A stretch of 64,000 bases of DNA from Donghicola eburneus (GCF_900115865.1 NZ_FOXY01000005.1:62001-126000), one strand, 5' to 3'. Positions 1-9,442 are shown, numbered from the stretch's first letter. Numbers and translations: made by a program. Notes: generated by a model from the letters alone, not told the origin.

Positions 1-731
1 CCGTCATAGGTTTGCGCGGCGCGGTAATCCTCTTCAGAGCCGGACTGCGGGATCGGCCATTCCATGTTGAAGACCCCGCCCAGGTTTTCCATCCCCAGCC
101 CGCGCATGACCTGAATGGCTGTACCATGCGCGGTCAGAACGTGATGCATGGCGCGGGCGGTGGCGCGGATGTCCCGCAAGCCGGGGGCATGCGCGCCGAT
201 GAAATGGCTCAGCCAGCCCACACACCACGGCTCGTTGATCGGCGCGACAGAGTGCATACGGTCCCCGATACGGCCCATGATTACTTCGGTGAAGTCACCG
301 AACCACTTGGCGATGTCCTCATTCCTCCAGCCGCCCATATCCGCCAGCGCCGAGGGCAGTTCCCAGTGATACAGGGTCGCGCAAGGCTTCAGGCCGCGCT
401 CTAGCATGGCATCGGTCAAGCGGTCGTAGAAATCCAGGCCCTCGGGATTCGGGGTGCCGCGCCCTTCGGGCATGATCCGCGCCCATGAGGTCGAGAACCG
501 GTAGGCGTCAAAGCCCGCCGCTTTCATCAGGTCCAGATCCTCTTCGAAGCGGTGATAGTGGTCGCAAGCAATCGCGCCATGTTCGGCACGCACCACGTTG
601 CCCGGCGTCGCGGCAAAGCTGTCCCAATGGGTCGGACCTGCGCCGCCAAAGCTGTGGCCTTCGATCTGGTAGCTCGAGGTCGCCGCGCCAAACATGAAGT
701 CGCGGGGAAAATCGCTGCGTTTGAATTTCAT
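1..731 (-). CDS. GH1 beta-glucosidase, N-terminal part (runs off left edge)
   Basis: Reading leftward from ATG at 731, the frame stays open to the window edge and gives about 243 residues. The N-terminus has the family-1 glycoside hydrolase signature (FMFGAATSSYQIEG), then DHYHRFEEDLDLMKAAG, YRFSTSWARI, and INEPW with the acid/base glutamate of the NEP motif. The nucleophile glutamate (TENG-type motif) would lie outside the window. The family hydrolyses terminal beta-glucosides in the cytoplasm. The start lies 6 bases after the stop of the LacI-type gene upstream on the same strand, so the two are probably cotranscribed. The gene is incomplete only because the window ends. The exact substrate is not known. 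Confidence 0.93.
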   Translation of the reverse strand, partial: MKFKRSDFPRDFMFGAATSSYQIEGHSFGGAGPTHWDSFAATPGNVVRAEHGAIACDHYHRFEEDLDLMKAAGFDAYRFSTSWARIMPEGRGTPNPEGLDFYDRLTDAMLERGLKPCATLYHWELPSALADMGGWRNEDIAKWFGDFTEVIMGRIGDRMHSVAPINEPWCVGWLSHFIGAHAPGLRDIRATARAMHHVLTAHGTAIQVMRGLGMENLGGVFNMEWPIPQSGSEEDYRAAQTYD

Positions 732-737
732 AAACAC

Positions 738-1766
738 CTACTCCTGAGGGACGGGCCCTGTGGAACTTCCAATAATCAGATCGGCTTCGAGCAGTTTGTG
801 CTCTGGCGCGGCCGTCGGGTTTTCAATGTGGGAGATCAGCAGATCTGCCGAGAGCCGACCCGCCTGACGCACGGACGAGCGTGTGGCTGTAAAGATCGGA
901 ATGCTGTCCCCGTTGCGCAGGTAGGACAGGTCATCGTCAAAAGTAATCACAGAGACGTCACGCGCCATCCGCAGACCCGCCTCGTCCAAGGCGCGGCGAA
1001 CCCCGAGGGCGGCAATGAAACTGGCGACCACAACCGCAGTGGGCGGCGTGTCGAGGGCCAGCATGGCCTTCATCGCGTTATGGCCGTTGATCTCGGTCAT
1101 TTCGCCCGCATGCAAGTAGTCGGGGTTCGGGGTGATCCCTGCCGCCTCTAGGGCCGCAACCAGACCTGCACGGCGACGGTGGGCAAAGTCCATATGCTCT
1201 AGCCCGTTGATCAACCCGATCCGGCGGTGTCCCAAGGATAGCAGAAATTCACCGGCCCTTTGGAACGCGCTGGCGTTGTTGACGTCGACCCAGCAATAGG
1301 GCGTCTCGATATCGCTGGCGCGGCCATGGACCACGAAGGGCAGGTCCAATTCCTGAAGCAGCGGAATGCGCGGGTCATTCATCAAAGGGCCGTGCACGAT
1401 GATGCCATCCACGCTGCCGCGACTTTTCAGATCACGGTAGATGTCCTCCTCGTTCTGGTCGTCCACAATGGTCAGCTTCATGTCATACCCGCAGGCTGAA
1501 TAGCGTTCGCCCGCACCGGCGATGAAGTCCGCGAAGACCGGGTTCACCATTTCATGCTGCGTTGACAGAGGGATGACATGGCCGATGGTCATTGACCGAC
1601 CGCGCGCCAGACGCTGCGCGCCGATGTTGGGCTGGTAATTGTGCTTTTGCGCGGCGTGCTGAACCCGTAGGCGGGTGCGCTCTGCAACCTCGGGGTAGCC
1701 GTTCAGCGCACGGCTGACGGTTGTTTGGGATAGGCCCAGAATCTCCGAGAGTTGTTTTAGGTTCAT
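738..1766 (-). CDS. aglR: LacI-family transcriptional regulator (AglR-type)
   Basis: 342 residues from ATG 1766, which begins directly at the LacI helix-turn-helix (MNLKQLSEILGLSQTTVSRALNG). An upstream in-frame ATG would add 30 residues before the HTH, which is unusual for this family. The rest is a periplasmic-binding-protein-like effector domain of normal LacI length. It is divergent from aglEFGAK and directly upstream of the GH1 gene. By context it is the sugar-responsive repressor of both units. A perfect 12-base LacI-type palindrome at 1962-1973 lies in the divergent region. The name is by synteny with known agl loci; the inducer is inferred to be an alpha-glucoside. Confidence 0.85.
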   Translation of the reverse strand: MNLKQLSEILGLSQTTVSRALNGYPEVAERTRLRVQHAAQKHNYQPNIGAQRLARGRSMTIGHVIPLSTQHEMVNPVFADFIAGAGERYSACGYDMKLTIVDDQNEEDIYRDLKSRGSVDGIIVHGPLMNDPRIPLLQELDLPFVVHGRASDIETPYCWVDVNNASAFQRAGEFLLSLGHRRIGLINGLEHMDFAHRRRAGLVAALEAAGITPNPDYLHAGEMTEINGHNAMKAMLALDTPPTAVVVASFIAALGVRRALDEAGLRMARDVSVITFDDDLSYLRNGDSIPIFTATRSSVRQAGRLSADLLISHIENPTAAPEHKLLEADLIIGSSTGPVPQE

Positions 1767-1961
1767 GGCGTTAGACCCAGCCAAAGCGATTTGAGTAAGC
1801 GGACAATACGGTCCTTTGTAGGTTTGGTCAAAGTCCATTCCGCGCTGCACCTGCATTGCTGCGGCGCAGATGAAAACATCATTGAATTATTACAGAACTG
1901 CGCCACCATGCGAATTGTGGGTGTTGACAGAAAGTACAAGTTCAAGCACCGTCGCGCCATT

Positions 1962-1973
1962 CAAAGCGCTTTG
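1962..1973. promoter_or_regulatory. LacI-family operator candidate
   Basis: Perfect palindrome caaagcgctttg with the central CG typical of LacI/GalR operators. It lies 51 bases before the aglE start and inside the aglR-aglE divergent region. It is the strongest palindrome seen in that interval. It would let the adjacent LacI-type protein repress aglEFGAK. Binding is inferred. Confidence 0.6.
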
Positions 1974-2024
1974 GATCTGTTTGGAGAAGATTCGAATTTG
2001 CGCCGTGGACCTTGGGAGGAAAAC

Positions 2025-3377
2025 ATGAAGAAGGTACTTTTCGCGGGCGTTGCTGCCTCTGCGATGATTGCAGGAAATGCCCATGCGCAGGACCTGATGT
2101 TCGCACCCGGCGATGGCGATTTTCACTGGGACAGCTATCAGGCCTTTGCCGATGCCAATGATCTGGCGGGACAGACCGTTACGATCACCGGGCCGTGGAC
2201 TGGCAACGAAAAAGAGCGCGTGGAAAAGGTGTTCGATTACTTCGAAGCTGCGACCGGCGCGACCGTGGAATACTCGGGCTCTGACAGCTTTGAGCAGGAC
2301 ATCGTAATCTCGGCCGAAGCAGGTTCTGCACCGAACCTCGCCGTGTTCCCGCAGCCCGGTCTGGCGGCGGACATGGCCAAGCGCGGCCTGCTGACTCCGC
2401 TGCCCGAGGGCACCGCAGAGTGGGTGGCAGAGAACTTTGCAGCCGGTCAGTCTTGGGTCGATCTGGGCACCTATGCGGATCAGGATGGCAACGACCAGCT
2501 CTATGGCCTGTTCTACCGCGCCGATTTGAAGTCGCTGGTCTGGTACGTGCCCGAAGCCTTTGAAGAGATGGGCTACGAGATCCCTGAAAGCATGGAAGAT
2601 CTGAAGGCGTTAACCCAGCAGATCGTTGACGATGGCGGCACCCCGTGGTGCATCGGTCTGGGCTCTGGCGCGGCGACCGGTTGGCCCGCCACAGACTGGG
2701 TCGAGGACCTGATGCTGCGCACCCAGCCCGCGTCGGTCTATGACCAGTGGGTCACGAATGAATTGCCTTTCAACGATCCAGCAGTCATCGGCGCGATCAA
2801 TGAATTCGGTTGGTTCGCCCGCACCGACGGTTACGCCGACGGCGGGGCAGAGGCCGTAGCCTCGACCGACTTCCGTGATAGCCCCACCGGTCTGTTTGAA
2901 CTGCCGCCCAAGTGCTACATGCACCGTCAGGCGTCGTTCATCCCCGCATTCTTCCCCGAAGATGTCGAAGTGGGCACCGATGCGGACTTCTTCTACTTCC
3001 CGAGCTACGCGGAAAAGGATCTGGGTAACCCTGTTCTGGGCGCGGGCACCTTGTTCGGCATCACCAGCCCGTCGGATGCGACCAACACCTTCCTTGAGTT
3101 TATGAAGCTGCCGATCGCGCACGAAGCGTGGATGGCGCAGGGCGGGTTCCTGACGGCTCATGCGGGCGTGAACACCGGTCTATATAACACCGACAGCGAG
3201 CGCGCGATGGGTGAGATCCTGCAGGGTGCGACCACCTTCCGCTTTGACGGATCGGACCTGATGCCCGGCGAGATCGGCGCAGGCGCGTTCTGGACCGGCA
3301 TGGTCGACTACACCACCGGCGCCAGCGCCGAGGATGTGACCGCTGCGATCCAGTCCCGCTGGAACGAAATTAAGTAA
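2025..3377 (+). CDS. aglE: Alpha-glucoside ABC transporter substrate-binding protein AglE
   Basis: 450 residues from ATG 2025, preceded by a strong gggagga ribosome-binding site. A Sec signal peptide (MKKVLFAGVAASAMIAG..AHA, cut near residue 21) sends it to the periplasm. The remainder is a family-1 type solute-binding protein of about 430 residues (ITGPWTGNEKERVEKVFDYFE; GAGTLFGITSPSDATNTFLEFMK). It captures alpha-glucosides such as maltose, trehalose or sucrose for the AglF/AglG permease. First gene of aglEFGAK. A longer frame starting at 1791 lacks the signal peptide at its start and crosses the operator region, so it is rejected. Confidence 0.93.
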   Translation: MKKVLFAGVAASAMIAGNAHAQDLMFAPGDGDFHWDSYQAFADANDLAGQTVTITGPWTGNEKERVEKVFDYFEAATGATVEYSGSDSFEQDIVISAEAGSAPNLAVFPQPGLAADMAKRGLLTPLPEGTAEWVAENFAAGQSWVDLGTYADQDGNDQLYGLFYRADLKSLVWYVPEAFEEMGYEIPESMEDLKALTQQIVDDGGTPWCIGLGSGAATGWPATDWVEDLMLRTQPASVYDQWVTNELPFNDPAVIGAINEFGWFARTDGYADGGAEAVASTDFRDSPTGLFELPPKCYMHRQASFIPAFFPEDVEVGTDADFFYFPSYAEKDLGNPVLGAGTLFGITSPSDATNTFLEFMKLPIAHEAWMAQGGFLTAHAGVNTGLYNTDSERAMGEILQGATTFRFDGSDLMPGEIGAGAFWTGMVDYTTGASAEDVTAAIQSRWNEIK

Positions 3378-3390
3378 GGTCGTATGACCA

Positions 3391-3422
3391 TGGCCTTCCC
3401 GCGCACCGCTGTGGGAGGGCCA
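3391..3422 (+). repeat. Intercistronic stem-loop aglE-aglF
   Basis: A ten-base stem (3391-3400 with 3413-3422, one G-U pair) in the 93-base gap after aglE. There is no T-run, so it is not a standard terminator. Such hairpins after binding-protein genes commonly stabilise the upstream transcript and allow more binding protein than permease. That role is inferred here. Confidence 0.5.
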
Positions 3423-3470
3423 CTCCGGCGTTATTTGCGCCCCAAATTCTGATCCAGAAGGAACGAAGCC

Positions 3471-4451
3471 ATGGGCCCGCTCATGCAAGGCGTGTTGACG
3501 ATCCTGATTGGGGTCTTCGGCTGCATTGGATATTTCTACGCCTCGAACATCGTGCTTGATCGCGTGATCTTTCCCCCGCGCCATGACGATGCAGGCCGCA
3601 ATATCAATCGTGCCAATGCGGTTCGACCTTGGCTGTTCCTGTTTCCCGCGCTTTTCGCGCTGACGCTATATCTGGTCTACCCCGTGGTCGGCAGTTTCAT
3701 CAGGTCGATGTATGATCGGACGGGCGACACGTTCATTGGGTTCCAGAACTACCAGAACTTGGCGGGTGACCCCGAATTCCGCAGCGCCGTGTTTAATAAC
3801 TTGCTGTGGGTGCTTGTTGTGCCTGCGGCGGCGACATTCCTGGGGCTGGTGATCGCGCAGTTGACCGACCGACTGAAGTGGGGCGGGATCGCGAAGTCGC
3901 TGATCTTTATGCCCATGGCGATCAGCTTCGTCGGCGCCTCGCTGATCTGGAAGTTCGTCTACGCCAACGACGCCAGCATCGGGATGCTGAACGCGGTGCG
4001 CCTGTTCTTTGGCGCAGACGGGCCCATTGACCCGCTGCAGGTGCCGTTCTGGAACAACTTCTTCTTGATGGTCATTCTGGTGTGGATCCAGACCGGCTTT
4101 GCCATGGTCATTCTGTCGGCGGCCCTGCGCGGCATTCCCGAAGAAACCATCGAGGCTGCCATTCTGGACGGTGCGAACCCCTTTCAGATTTTCTTCAAAA
4201 TCCAAGTGCCACAGATCATGGGCACCATATTGGTGGTGTGGACCACGATCACCATCCTCGTGCTCAAGGTGTTTGACATTGTCTACACCATGACAGGGGG
4301 CAATTTCGGCACGCAAATCCTGCCGAGTTACATGATGGAATACATGTTCCGCGATGATGGCCGCGCGACGGCGGTGGCGCTGGTGATCATGGTGCTCGTC
4401 TTGCCCGTGATGATCTGGAACATCCGCCAAGCCCGTAAAGAAATGCGCTGA
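3471..4451 (+). CDS. aglF: Alpha-glucoside ABC transporter permease AglF
   Basis: 326 residues with an N-terminal membrane segment, a second at about residues 45-65, and a MalF-type block of helices. The binding-protein-dependent permease EAA loop is seen as EETIEAAILDGANPFQIFFKIQVPQIMG. It forms the inner-membrane channel with AglG and docks the AglK ATPase through this loop. The start has an aaggaac site just upstream. Only 10 bases separate it from aglG. Length and hydropathy are normal for AglF. Confidence 0.92.
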   Translation: MGPLMQGVLTILIGVFGCIGYFYASNIVLDRVIFPPRHDDAGRNINRANAVRPWLFLFPALFALTLYLVYPVVGSFIRSMYDRTGDTFIGFQNYQNLAGDPEFRSAVFNNLLWVLVVPAAATFLGLVIAQLTDRLKWGGIAKSLIFMPMAISFVGASLIWKFVYANDASIGMLNAVRLFFGADGPIDPLQVPFWNNFFLMVILVWIQTGFAMVILSAALRGIPEETIEAAILDGANPFQIFFKIQVPQIMGTILVVWTTITILVLKVFDIVYTMTGGNFGTQILPSYMMEYMFRDDGRATAVALVIMVLVLPVMIWNIRQARKEMR

Positions 4452-4461
4452 GGAGGGGACC

Positions 4462-5592
4462 ATGGAAAATATCGCTGGACACAAACCGGCCCTCACGTGG
4501 GTCACCCGCATCTGCGTTCTGGTTCTGGTCATCCTGTGGCTGGTTCCGACGGTGGGGCTGTTCGTCTCGTCTTTCCGCGACCGCGACGACATTTCCGCCA
4601 GCCCGTGGTGGCAGGCACCATTCCCGACCGAGCAAACCTCGGCCGCGCGGATCAGTGGCGAACCGGCGCTGGTCGACGACGTCTATGTCCTGACGGGAAA
4701 CCTGAAGGACGGCGAGGAAGGCATTGGTAAGATAACAGCTTTCGGCGTCAGTCGATCTGACCCGACAGGCATTGTGGCGGGCGAAGAGACCGAGTTGCGC
4801 GGCGGTGGGACACTCGTGGTGAACGCCGATGGCAGCTATGAAATGCGCACGCCCGAAGAGCCCAGTGACAAAGGTCAGCGCGTTTATTTCGCCGCCGAAG
4901 TGCCCCCCGAATTCACCACCGATAACTACGAGCGGGTGCTCTATTCGAACGGGATGGCACAGGCCTTTATCAACACCTTCACGGTGACCATCCCGGCGAC
5001 CGTGATCCCGATCCTGATCGCGGCGTTTGCAGCCTATGCGCTGGCGTGGATGCAGTTCCCTGGCCGTGGCCTCTTGATCGCAGGGGTCGTGGGCCTGCTG
5101 GTGGTGCCCCTGCAGTTGGCTCTGGTCCCGCTTCTGCGGCTACACAACGACATCGGCATCGGACAGAGTTTTGTCGGCATCTGGTTGGCGCATACGGGCT
5201 TTGGCCTGCCGCTCGCGATTTACCTGCTGCGTAATTACATGGTCGGCCTGCCCAAGGACATCATCGAAGGAGCCAAGGTCGATGGCGCCACCGACTTCCA
5301 GATTTTCACCCGCATCGTGCTGCCCCTCAGCTTTCCGGCGCTGGCGTCCTTTGCGATCTTCCAGTTCCTGTGGACATGGAACGATCTGCTGGTTGCCAAG
5401 GTTTTCCTACCGTCCGACAGCGGCAGCTGGGTGATGACACGCAAGATCGCCGACGACCTTCTGGGCTCGCGCGGGGGCGACTGGGGTATTCTGGCGACGG
5501 CAGCCTTTGTGTCGATTGCCGTCCCGATCGCCGTGTTTTTCCTGATGCAACGCTATCTGGTCCGCGGCCTTTTGGCCGGTTCTGTGAAATAA
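4462..5592 (+). CDS. aglG: Alpha-glucoside ABC transporter permease AglG
   Basis: 376 residues, MalG type. The first membrane helix (about residues 13-35) is followed by a periplasmic stretch of over 100 residues before the remaining helices. This extended loop is a known property of AglG and makes it longer than MalG (about 296 residues). The EAA loop is seen as KDIIEGAKVDGATDFQIFTRIVLP. It pairs with AglF in the inner membrane. An aggagggg ribosome-binding site precedes ATG 4462. Confidence 0.92.
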   Translation: MENIAGHKPALTWVTRICVLVLVILWLVPTVGLFVSSFRDRDDISASPWWQAPFPTEQTSAARISGEPALVDDVYVLTGNLKDGEEGIGKITAFGVSRSDPTGIVAGEETELRGGGTLVVNADGSYEMRTPEEPSDKGQRVYFAAEVPPEFTTDNYERVLYSNGMAQAFINTFTVTIPATVIPILIAAFAAYALAWMQFPGRGLLIAGVVGLLVVPLQLALVPLLRLHNDIGIGQSFVGIWLAHTGFGLPLAIYLLRNYMVGLPKDIIEGAKVDGATDFQIFTRIVLPLSFPALASFAIFQFLWTWNDLLVAKVFLPSDSGSWVMTRKIADDLLGSRGGDWGILATAAFVSIAVPIAVFFLMQRYLVRGLLAGSVK

Positions 5593-5593
5593 C

Positions 5594-5611
5594 GCGGCCC
5601 CCTCCGGCCGC
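5594..5611 (+). repeat. Short stem-loop between aglG and aglA
   Basis: Six-base perfect stem gcggcc/ggccgc around a six-base loop, directly after the aglG stop. There is no T-run. It may influence transcript stability at this junction; the function is not shown. Confidence 0.35.
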
Positions 5612-5637
5612 ATTCAAGACAATAGAAAGTACTCCCT

Positions 5638-7278
5638 ATGGTTCCTAAACTGAGCAAAGCCGAAAACCCCGACTGGTGGCGCGGCGCTGTCATCTATCAG
5701 ATCTATCCGCGCAGCTATCAGGACAGCAACGGCGACGGGATCGGCGACCTCTTGGGCATTGTGCAGCGTTTGCCCTACATCGCCTCGCTCGGGGTGGATG
5801 CGATCTGGATTTCGCCGTTTTTCACCAGCCCGATGAAGGATTTCGGCTACGACGTCAGCGACTATTGCGACGTGGACCCGATGTTCGGCTCGCTCGCGGA
5901 TTTCGACGCGGTGATCGAGACGGCGCATTTCTACGGCATCAAGGTGATGATCGATCTGGTGATGTCGCACACCTCGGATCAGCATCCGTGGTTCATCGAG
6001 AGCCGCGACAGCCGTGAAAACCCCAAGGCCGATTGGTACGTCTGGTCGGACCCCAAGGAGGACGGCACGCCGCCCAACAACTGGCTGTCGATCTTTGGTG
6101 GGCCCGCGTGGCAATGGGATGCTGGCCGCGAGCAGTATTATCTGCACAATTTCCTTGTGTCCCAGCCGGACCTGAACTTCCACAATCCCGATGTGCAGGA
6201 TGCAGTCCTGAGCGCCGCGCGGTTCTGGCTAGAGCGGGGGGTGGATGGTTTCCGTCTGGACACGATCAACTTCTACTTCCACGACGCCGAGCTGCGGTCG
6301 AACCCGGCGCTGCCCAAGGAAGAGCGCAAGGACACCATCGCGCCGTCGGTGAACCCATATAACCACCAGCGCCACATCTATTCCAAGAACCGCCCCGAAA
6401 ACCTCGCGTTCCTAAAGAAGTTCCGCGAGCTTTTGGATGAATTCCCCGGTGCCGCGACCGTGGGCGAGGTCGGCGACGCGCAGCGTGGGCTCGAGATCAT
6501 GGGCGAGTACACCCGCAAGGGCGAGGGCGTGCACATGTGCTATGCCTTTGAGTTCCTTGAGAACGAATTGCTGACGCCTGAAAAAGTCGTGCGCGTTATG
6601 AACCAAGTGGACGACGTGGCTGCCGAGGGTTGGGCGTGTTGGGCATTTTCCAACCACGACGTCATGCGTCATGCCAGCCGCTGGAACCTGCCGCCTGCGG
6701 CGCAGCGCCTGTATATCTCGCTGATGATCAGCCTGCGGGGGTCCGTCTGCCTCTATCAGGGCGAGGAACTGGGGCTCCACGAAGCGGATGTCGCCTTTGA
6801 AGATCTGCAGGACCCGTATGGCATCCAGTTTTGGCCAGAGTTCAAAGGCCGAGATGGCTGCCGGACTCCCATGGTTTGGGACATCAACGAACATAATGCG
6901 GGCTTCTCGAATGCAGCGCGGCCTTGGCTGCCCGTGTCGGGGGATCACGCCAACAAAGCTGTGGCCGAACAAGAGAAAGACCCCTCTGCGCTTCTGCATC
7001 ACTACCGCCGTGTCATCGGTATGCGCCACGCGCACCAGTCCCTGGTGACAGGCGATCACGCGGACCTCAGGGCCGAGGGCACCGTGCTGTCCTTCCGCCG
7101 TGTGTGCGAAGATGAAGAGCTGTTCTGCGCGTTCAACATGTCGGACCAGCCAGCAACCATCGAAGGGCCAGTGGGCAATTGGCACACCGTCAACACCGAG
7201 ATGGGCAGCTGCGGCGTGGCCGAGGATGGGAAAATCCATCTGGGTCCGTGGCAGCCCAGCTTCTTGGTAAAGATGTAA
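5638..7278 (+). CDS. aglA: Alpha-glucosidase AglA (GH13)
   Basis: 546 residues, the usual length of oligo-1,6-glucosidase/alpha-glucosidase enzymes. Conserved GH13 regions are visible: MIDLVMSH at 104-111 (region I), GVDGFRLD at 201-208 with nucleophile D208 (region II), VGEVGD with acid/base E277 (region III), and SNHD 338-341 (region IV). There is no signal peptide, so it is cytoplasmic and hydrolyses the alpha-glucosides imported by AglEFGK to glucose. It sits inside the transporter operon, as in rhizobial and roseobacter agl loci. Substrate range cannot be set from sequence alone. Confidence 0.93.
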   Translation: MVPKLSKAENPDWWRGAVIYQIYPRSYQDSNGDGIGDLLGIVQRLPYIASLGVDAIWISPFFTSPMKDFGYDVSDYCDVDPMFGSLADFDAVIETAHFYGIKVMIDLVMSHTSDQHPWFIESRDSRENPKADWYVWSDPKEDGTPPNNWLSIFGGPAWQWDAGREQYYLHNFLVSQPDLNFHNPDVQDAVLSAARFWLERGVDGFRLDTINFYFHDAELRSNPALPKEERKDTIAPSVNPYNHQRHIYSKNRPENLAFLKKFRELLDEFPGAATVGEVGDAQRGLEIMGEYTRKGEGVHMCYAFEFLENELLTPEKVVRVMNQVDDVAAEGWACWAFSNHDVMRHASRWNLPPAAQRLYISLMISLRGSVCLYQGEELGLHEADVAFEDLQDPYGIQFWPEFKGRDGCRTPMVWDINEHNAGFSNAARPWLPVSGDHANKAVAEQEKDPSALLHHYRRVIGMRHAHQSLVTGDHADLRAEGTVLSFRRVCEDEELFCAFNMSDQPATIEGPVGNWHTVNTEMGSCGVAEDGKIHLGPWQPSFLVKM

Positions 7279-7300
7279 GCGCGATCGGGAGGGGGACACT

Positions 7301-8395
7301 ATGGCCGATCTGAAACTGACCGATGTGGCGAAAAGCTACGGTCCGGTCGACGTTCTGAAGCACATTGATCTGGAGATCGAGAAGGGCGAGCTGATCGTCT
7401 TTGTTGGGCCGTCGGGCTGCGGGAAGTCGACCTTGCTGCGGATGATCGCCGGTTTGGAAAAGATAACCGGCGGTGAGTTGCAGATCGACGGGCAGGTGGT
7501 CAATAACGTGCCCCCCGCGCAGCGCGGGATCGCCATGGTGTTCCAGTCCTATGCTCTGTATCCGCATATGACCGTGCGCGAGAATATGTCTTTCGCGCTG
7601 AAGATCGCGGGGAAATCCAAGTCCGAGATTGAAGCGGCCGTAAACCGCGCCGCCAAGATTTTGCAGTTGGAGCCGTATCTGGACCGTCTGCCCAAAGCGT
7701 TGTCCGGCGGTCAGCGTCAGCGAGTGGCGATCGGGAGGTCGATCGTGCGCGACCCAAAGGTCTATCTGTTCGACGAGCCACTCTCGAACCTTGACGCTGC
7801 GCTGCGCGTGGCGACGCGGATCGAGATTGCGCAACTCAAAGAGCAAATGCCCGACAGCACGATGATCTATGTGACCCACGATCAGGTCGAGGCGATGACC
7901 CTTGCCAGCCGGATTGTTGTTCTGGCTGGTGGCGGGATCGCGCAGGTCGGTACGCCCTTGGAGCTGTACGAGCGACCCGAGAATACCTTTGTGGCGCAGT
8001 TCATCGGCTCGCCGCAGATGAACTTGCTGGGGGGGCGCATTGTCGGGACAGGACAGCAGACCCGCGTGGAACTGCCAGAGGGGCAGGGCACGATCCTGTC
8101 GAACTACCCGACCAAAGAAAGCGACATGGGGCTGGAGGTCGAGGTCGGTATCCGTCCCGAGGATATGATCGCGACTGATGGGCCTGACTATGCCTATGAG
8201 GGCGAAGTCGAGATCAAGGAAGCTTTGGGCGAGGTCACGCTGTTGTATTTCAAAAAGCAGAAGCCAGAGCATGAGCCGGTGATCGCCAAGCTGCCCGGCA
8301 TCCATACGGACGTCAGGGGCAAGCGGATGCGGATGACAGCGGAAGCCGAAAAAGTGCACCTGTTTAACAACGGTCAATCCTTGCTCTACCGCTGA
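7301..8395 (+). CDS. aglK: Alpha-glucoside ABC transporter ATP-binding protein AglK
   Basis: 364 residues, MalK/UgpC type. Walker A GPSGCGKST at 36-44, ABC signature LSGGQ starting near 134, and Walker B VYLFDEP at 154-160. A C-terminal regulatory TOBE-like domain follows (from about 240). It powers AglFG from the cytoplasmic face. A gggagggggac ribosome-binding site lies before ATG 7301. Last gene of the operon; a strong terminator follows at 8420. Confidence 0.94.
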   Translation: MADLKLTDVAKSYGPVDVLKHIDLEIEKGELIVFVGPSGCGKSTLLRMIAGLEKITGGELQIDGQVVNNVPPAQRGIAMVFQSYALYPHMTVRENMSFALKIAGKSKSEIEAAVNRAAKILQLEPYLDRLPKALSGGQRQRVAIGRSIVRDPKVYLFDEPLSNLDAALRVATRIEIAQLKEQMPDSTMIYVTHDQVEAMTLASRIVVLAGGGIAQVGTPLELYERPENTFVAQFIGSPQMNLLGGRIVGTGQQTRVELPEGQGTILSNYPTKESDMGLEVEVGIRPEDMIATDGPDYAYEGEVEIKEALGEVTLLYFKKQKPEHEPVIAKLPGIHTDVRGKRMRMTAEAEKVHLFNNGQSLLYR

Positions 8396-8419
8396 CGCGC
8401 TAGAGAGATGTAAAAATGA

Positions 8420-8447
8420 AAAAGGCTGGTCGAGGGACCAGCCTTTT
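8420..8447. terminator. Bidirectional rho-independent terminator
   Basis: A 12-base perfect stem (8420-8431 with 8436-8447, loop gagg). T-rich sequence lies on the right and A-rich sequence on the left. It separates convergent aglK (+) and the one-carbon operon (-), so it can end transcription from both sides. Confidence 0.88.
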
Positions 8448-8467
8448 GCTTGTTTATTTGGTCTGGC

Positions 8468-9433
8468 TTAGCCGCGACGGCGACCACCACGGCGACCGCC
8501 GCGTCCACCGCCTGCTGCCATCGATGCTTTGGCGGCGTCAGCAAAGGTGGCACCTTCTTTGGTGGCTTCGAGGACTTTGGAGAACTCGATCCATGCACCG
8601 CCATTCGGGTCGTGGTTCATCAGCATGTTGGCCGCTTTGATGGCTTCCATTTCCACCTGACGGACAGGGTTCATGATCGCCGAGGTCATGCCCGCGCCGA
8701 TGGCCATGGGCAGGAAGGCCGCGTTGATGCCGTGACGGTTGGGCAGGCCGAAGCTGATGTTCGACGCGCCGCAGGTGGTGTTCACGCCGAGTTCGTCGCG
8801 CAGGCGGCGGACCAGAGCAAAAACCTGCTGGCCAGCGGTCGCCATCGCGCCGACGGGCATGACCAGCGGGTCAACTACGATGTCATGGGCGGGAATGCCA
8901 AAGTCAGCGGCGCGCTCGACGATTTTCTTGGCGACGGCAAAGCGGACATCGGGGTCTTCGGAGATGCCGGTGTCGTCGTTCGAGATCGCCACAACGGGAA
9001 CGTTGTACTTTTTGACCAGCGGCAGAACCAGTTCCAGACGGTCTTCTTCGCCGGTGACCGAGTTCAGCAGGGGGCGGCCGTTTGCTGCTGCCAGACCTGC
9101 CTCGAGTGCGGCAGGGACCGAGCTGTCGATGCACAGCGGCGTGTCGGTCAGACCCTGCACCAGCTGGATCATCTTGGTCATCAGCGGCGGTTCGGTCTCG
9201 TTCGGGTTGGGGTTCGAGTTGTAGACAACCCCTGCGTTGATATCGAGGACCATGGCCCCGCAAGCGACCTGTTCCAGCGCGTCTTTTTCAACGGTGCTGA
9301 AATCGCCTGCTTCCAGCTCGGCTGCCAGTTTCTTGCGGCCGGTGGGGTTGATACGTTCGCCGATGACGCAGAAGGGCTCGTCAAAGCCGATGGTGACAGT
9401 CTTGGTTTGCGACTCGATGACAGTGCGGGTCAT
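8468..9433 (-). CDS. Pterin-binding methyltetrahydrofolate:corrinoid methyltransferase (possible split-MetH part)
   Basis: 321 residues, pterin-binding TIM-barrel family (FCVIGERINPTGRKKLAAELEAG, MVLDINAG, CIDSS, LLNSVTGE, VVAISND, TTCGASNISFGLPNR). It carries only the methyl-folate-binding domain; no homocysteine-binding or B12-binding domain is attached. The C-terminus ends in a basic Gly/Arg tail (GRGGRRGGRRRG). The next gene in the operon is a MetF-like reductase, which would supply methyl-folate. In roseobacters, stand-alone domains of this kind take part in a multi-protein methionine synthase; that role is inferred here. A methylotrophic corrinoid methyltransferase is the alternative. 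Confidence 0.82.
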   Translation of the reverse strand: MTRTVIESQTKTVTIGFDEPFCVIGERINPTGRKKLAAELEAGDFSTVEKDALEQVACGAMVLDINAGVVYNSNPNPNETEPPLMTKMIQLVQGLTDTPLCIDSSVPAALEAGLAAANGRPLLNSVTGEEDRLELVLPLVKKYNVPVVAISNDDTGISEDPDVRFAVAKKIVERAADFGIPAHDIVVDPLVMPVGAMATAGQQVFALVRRLRDELGVNTTCGASNISFGLPNRHGINAAFLPMAIGAGMTSAIMNPVRQVEMEAIKAANMLMNHDPNGGAWIEFSKVLEATKEGATFADAAKASMAAGGGRGGRRGGRRRG

Positions 9434-9442
9434 TGGCGTTCC

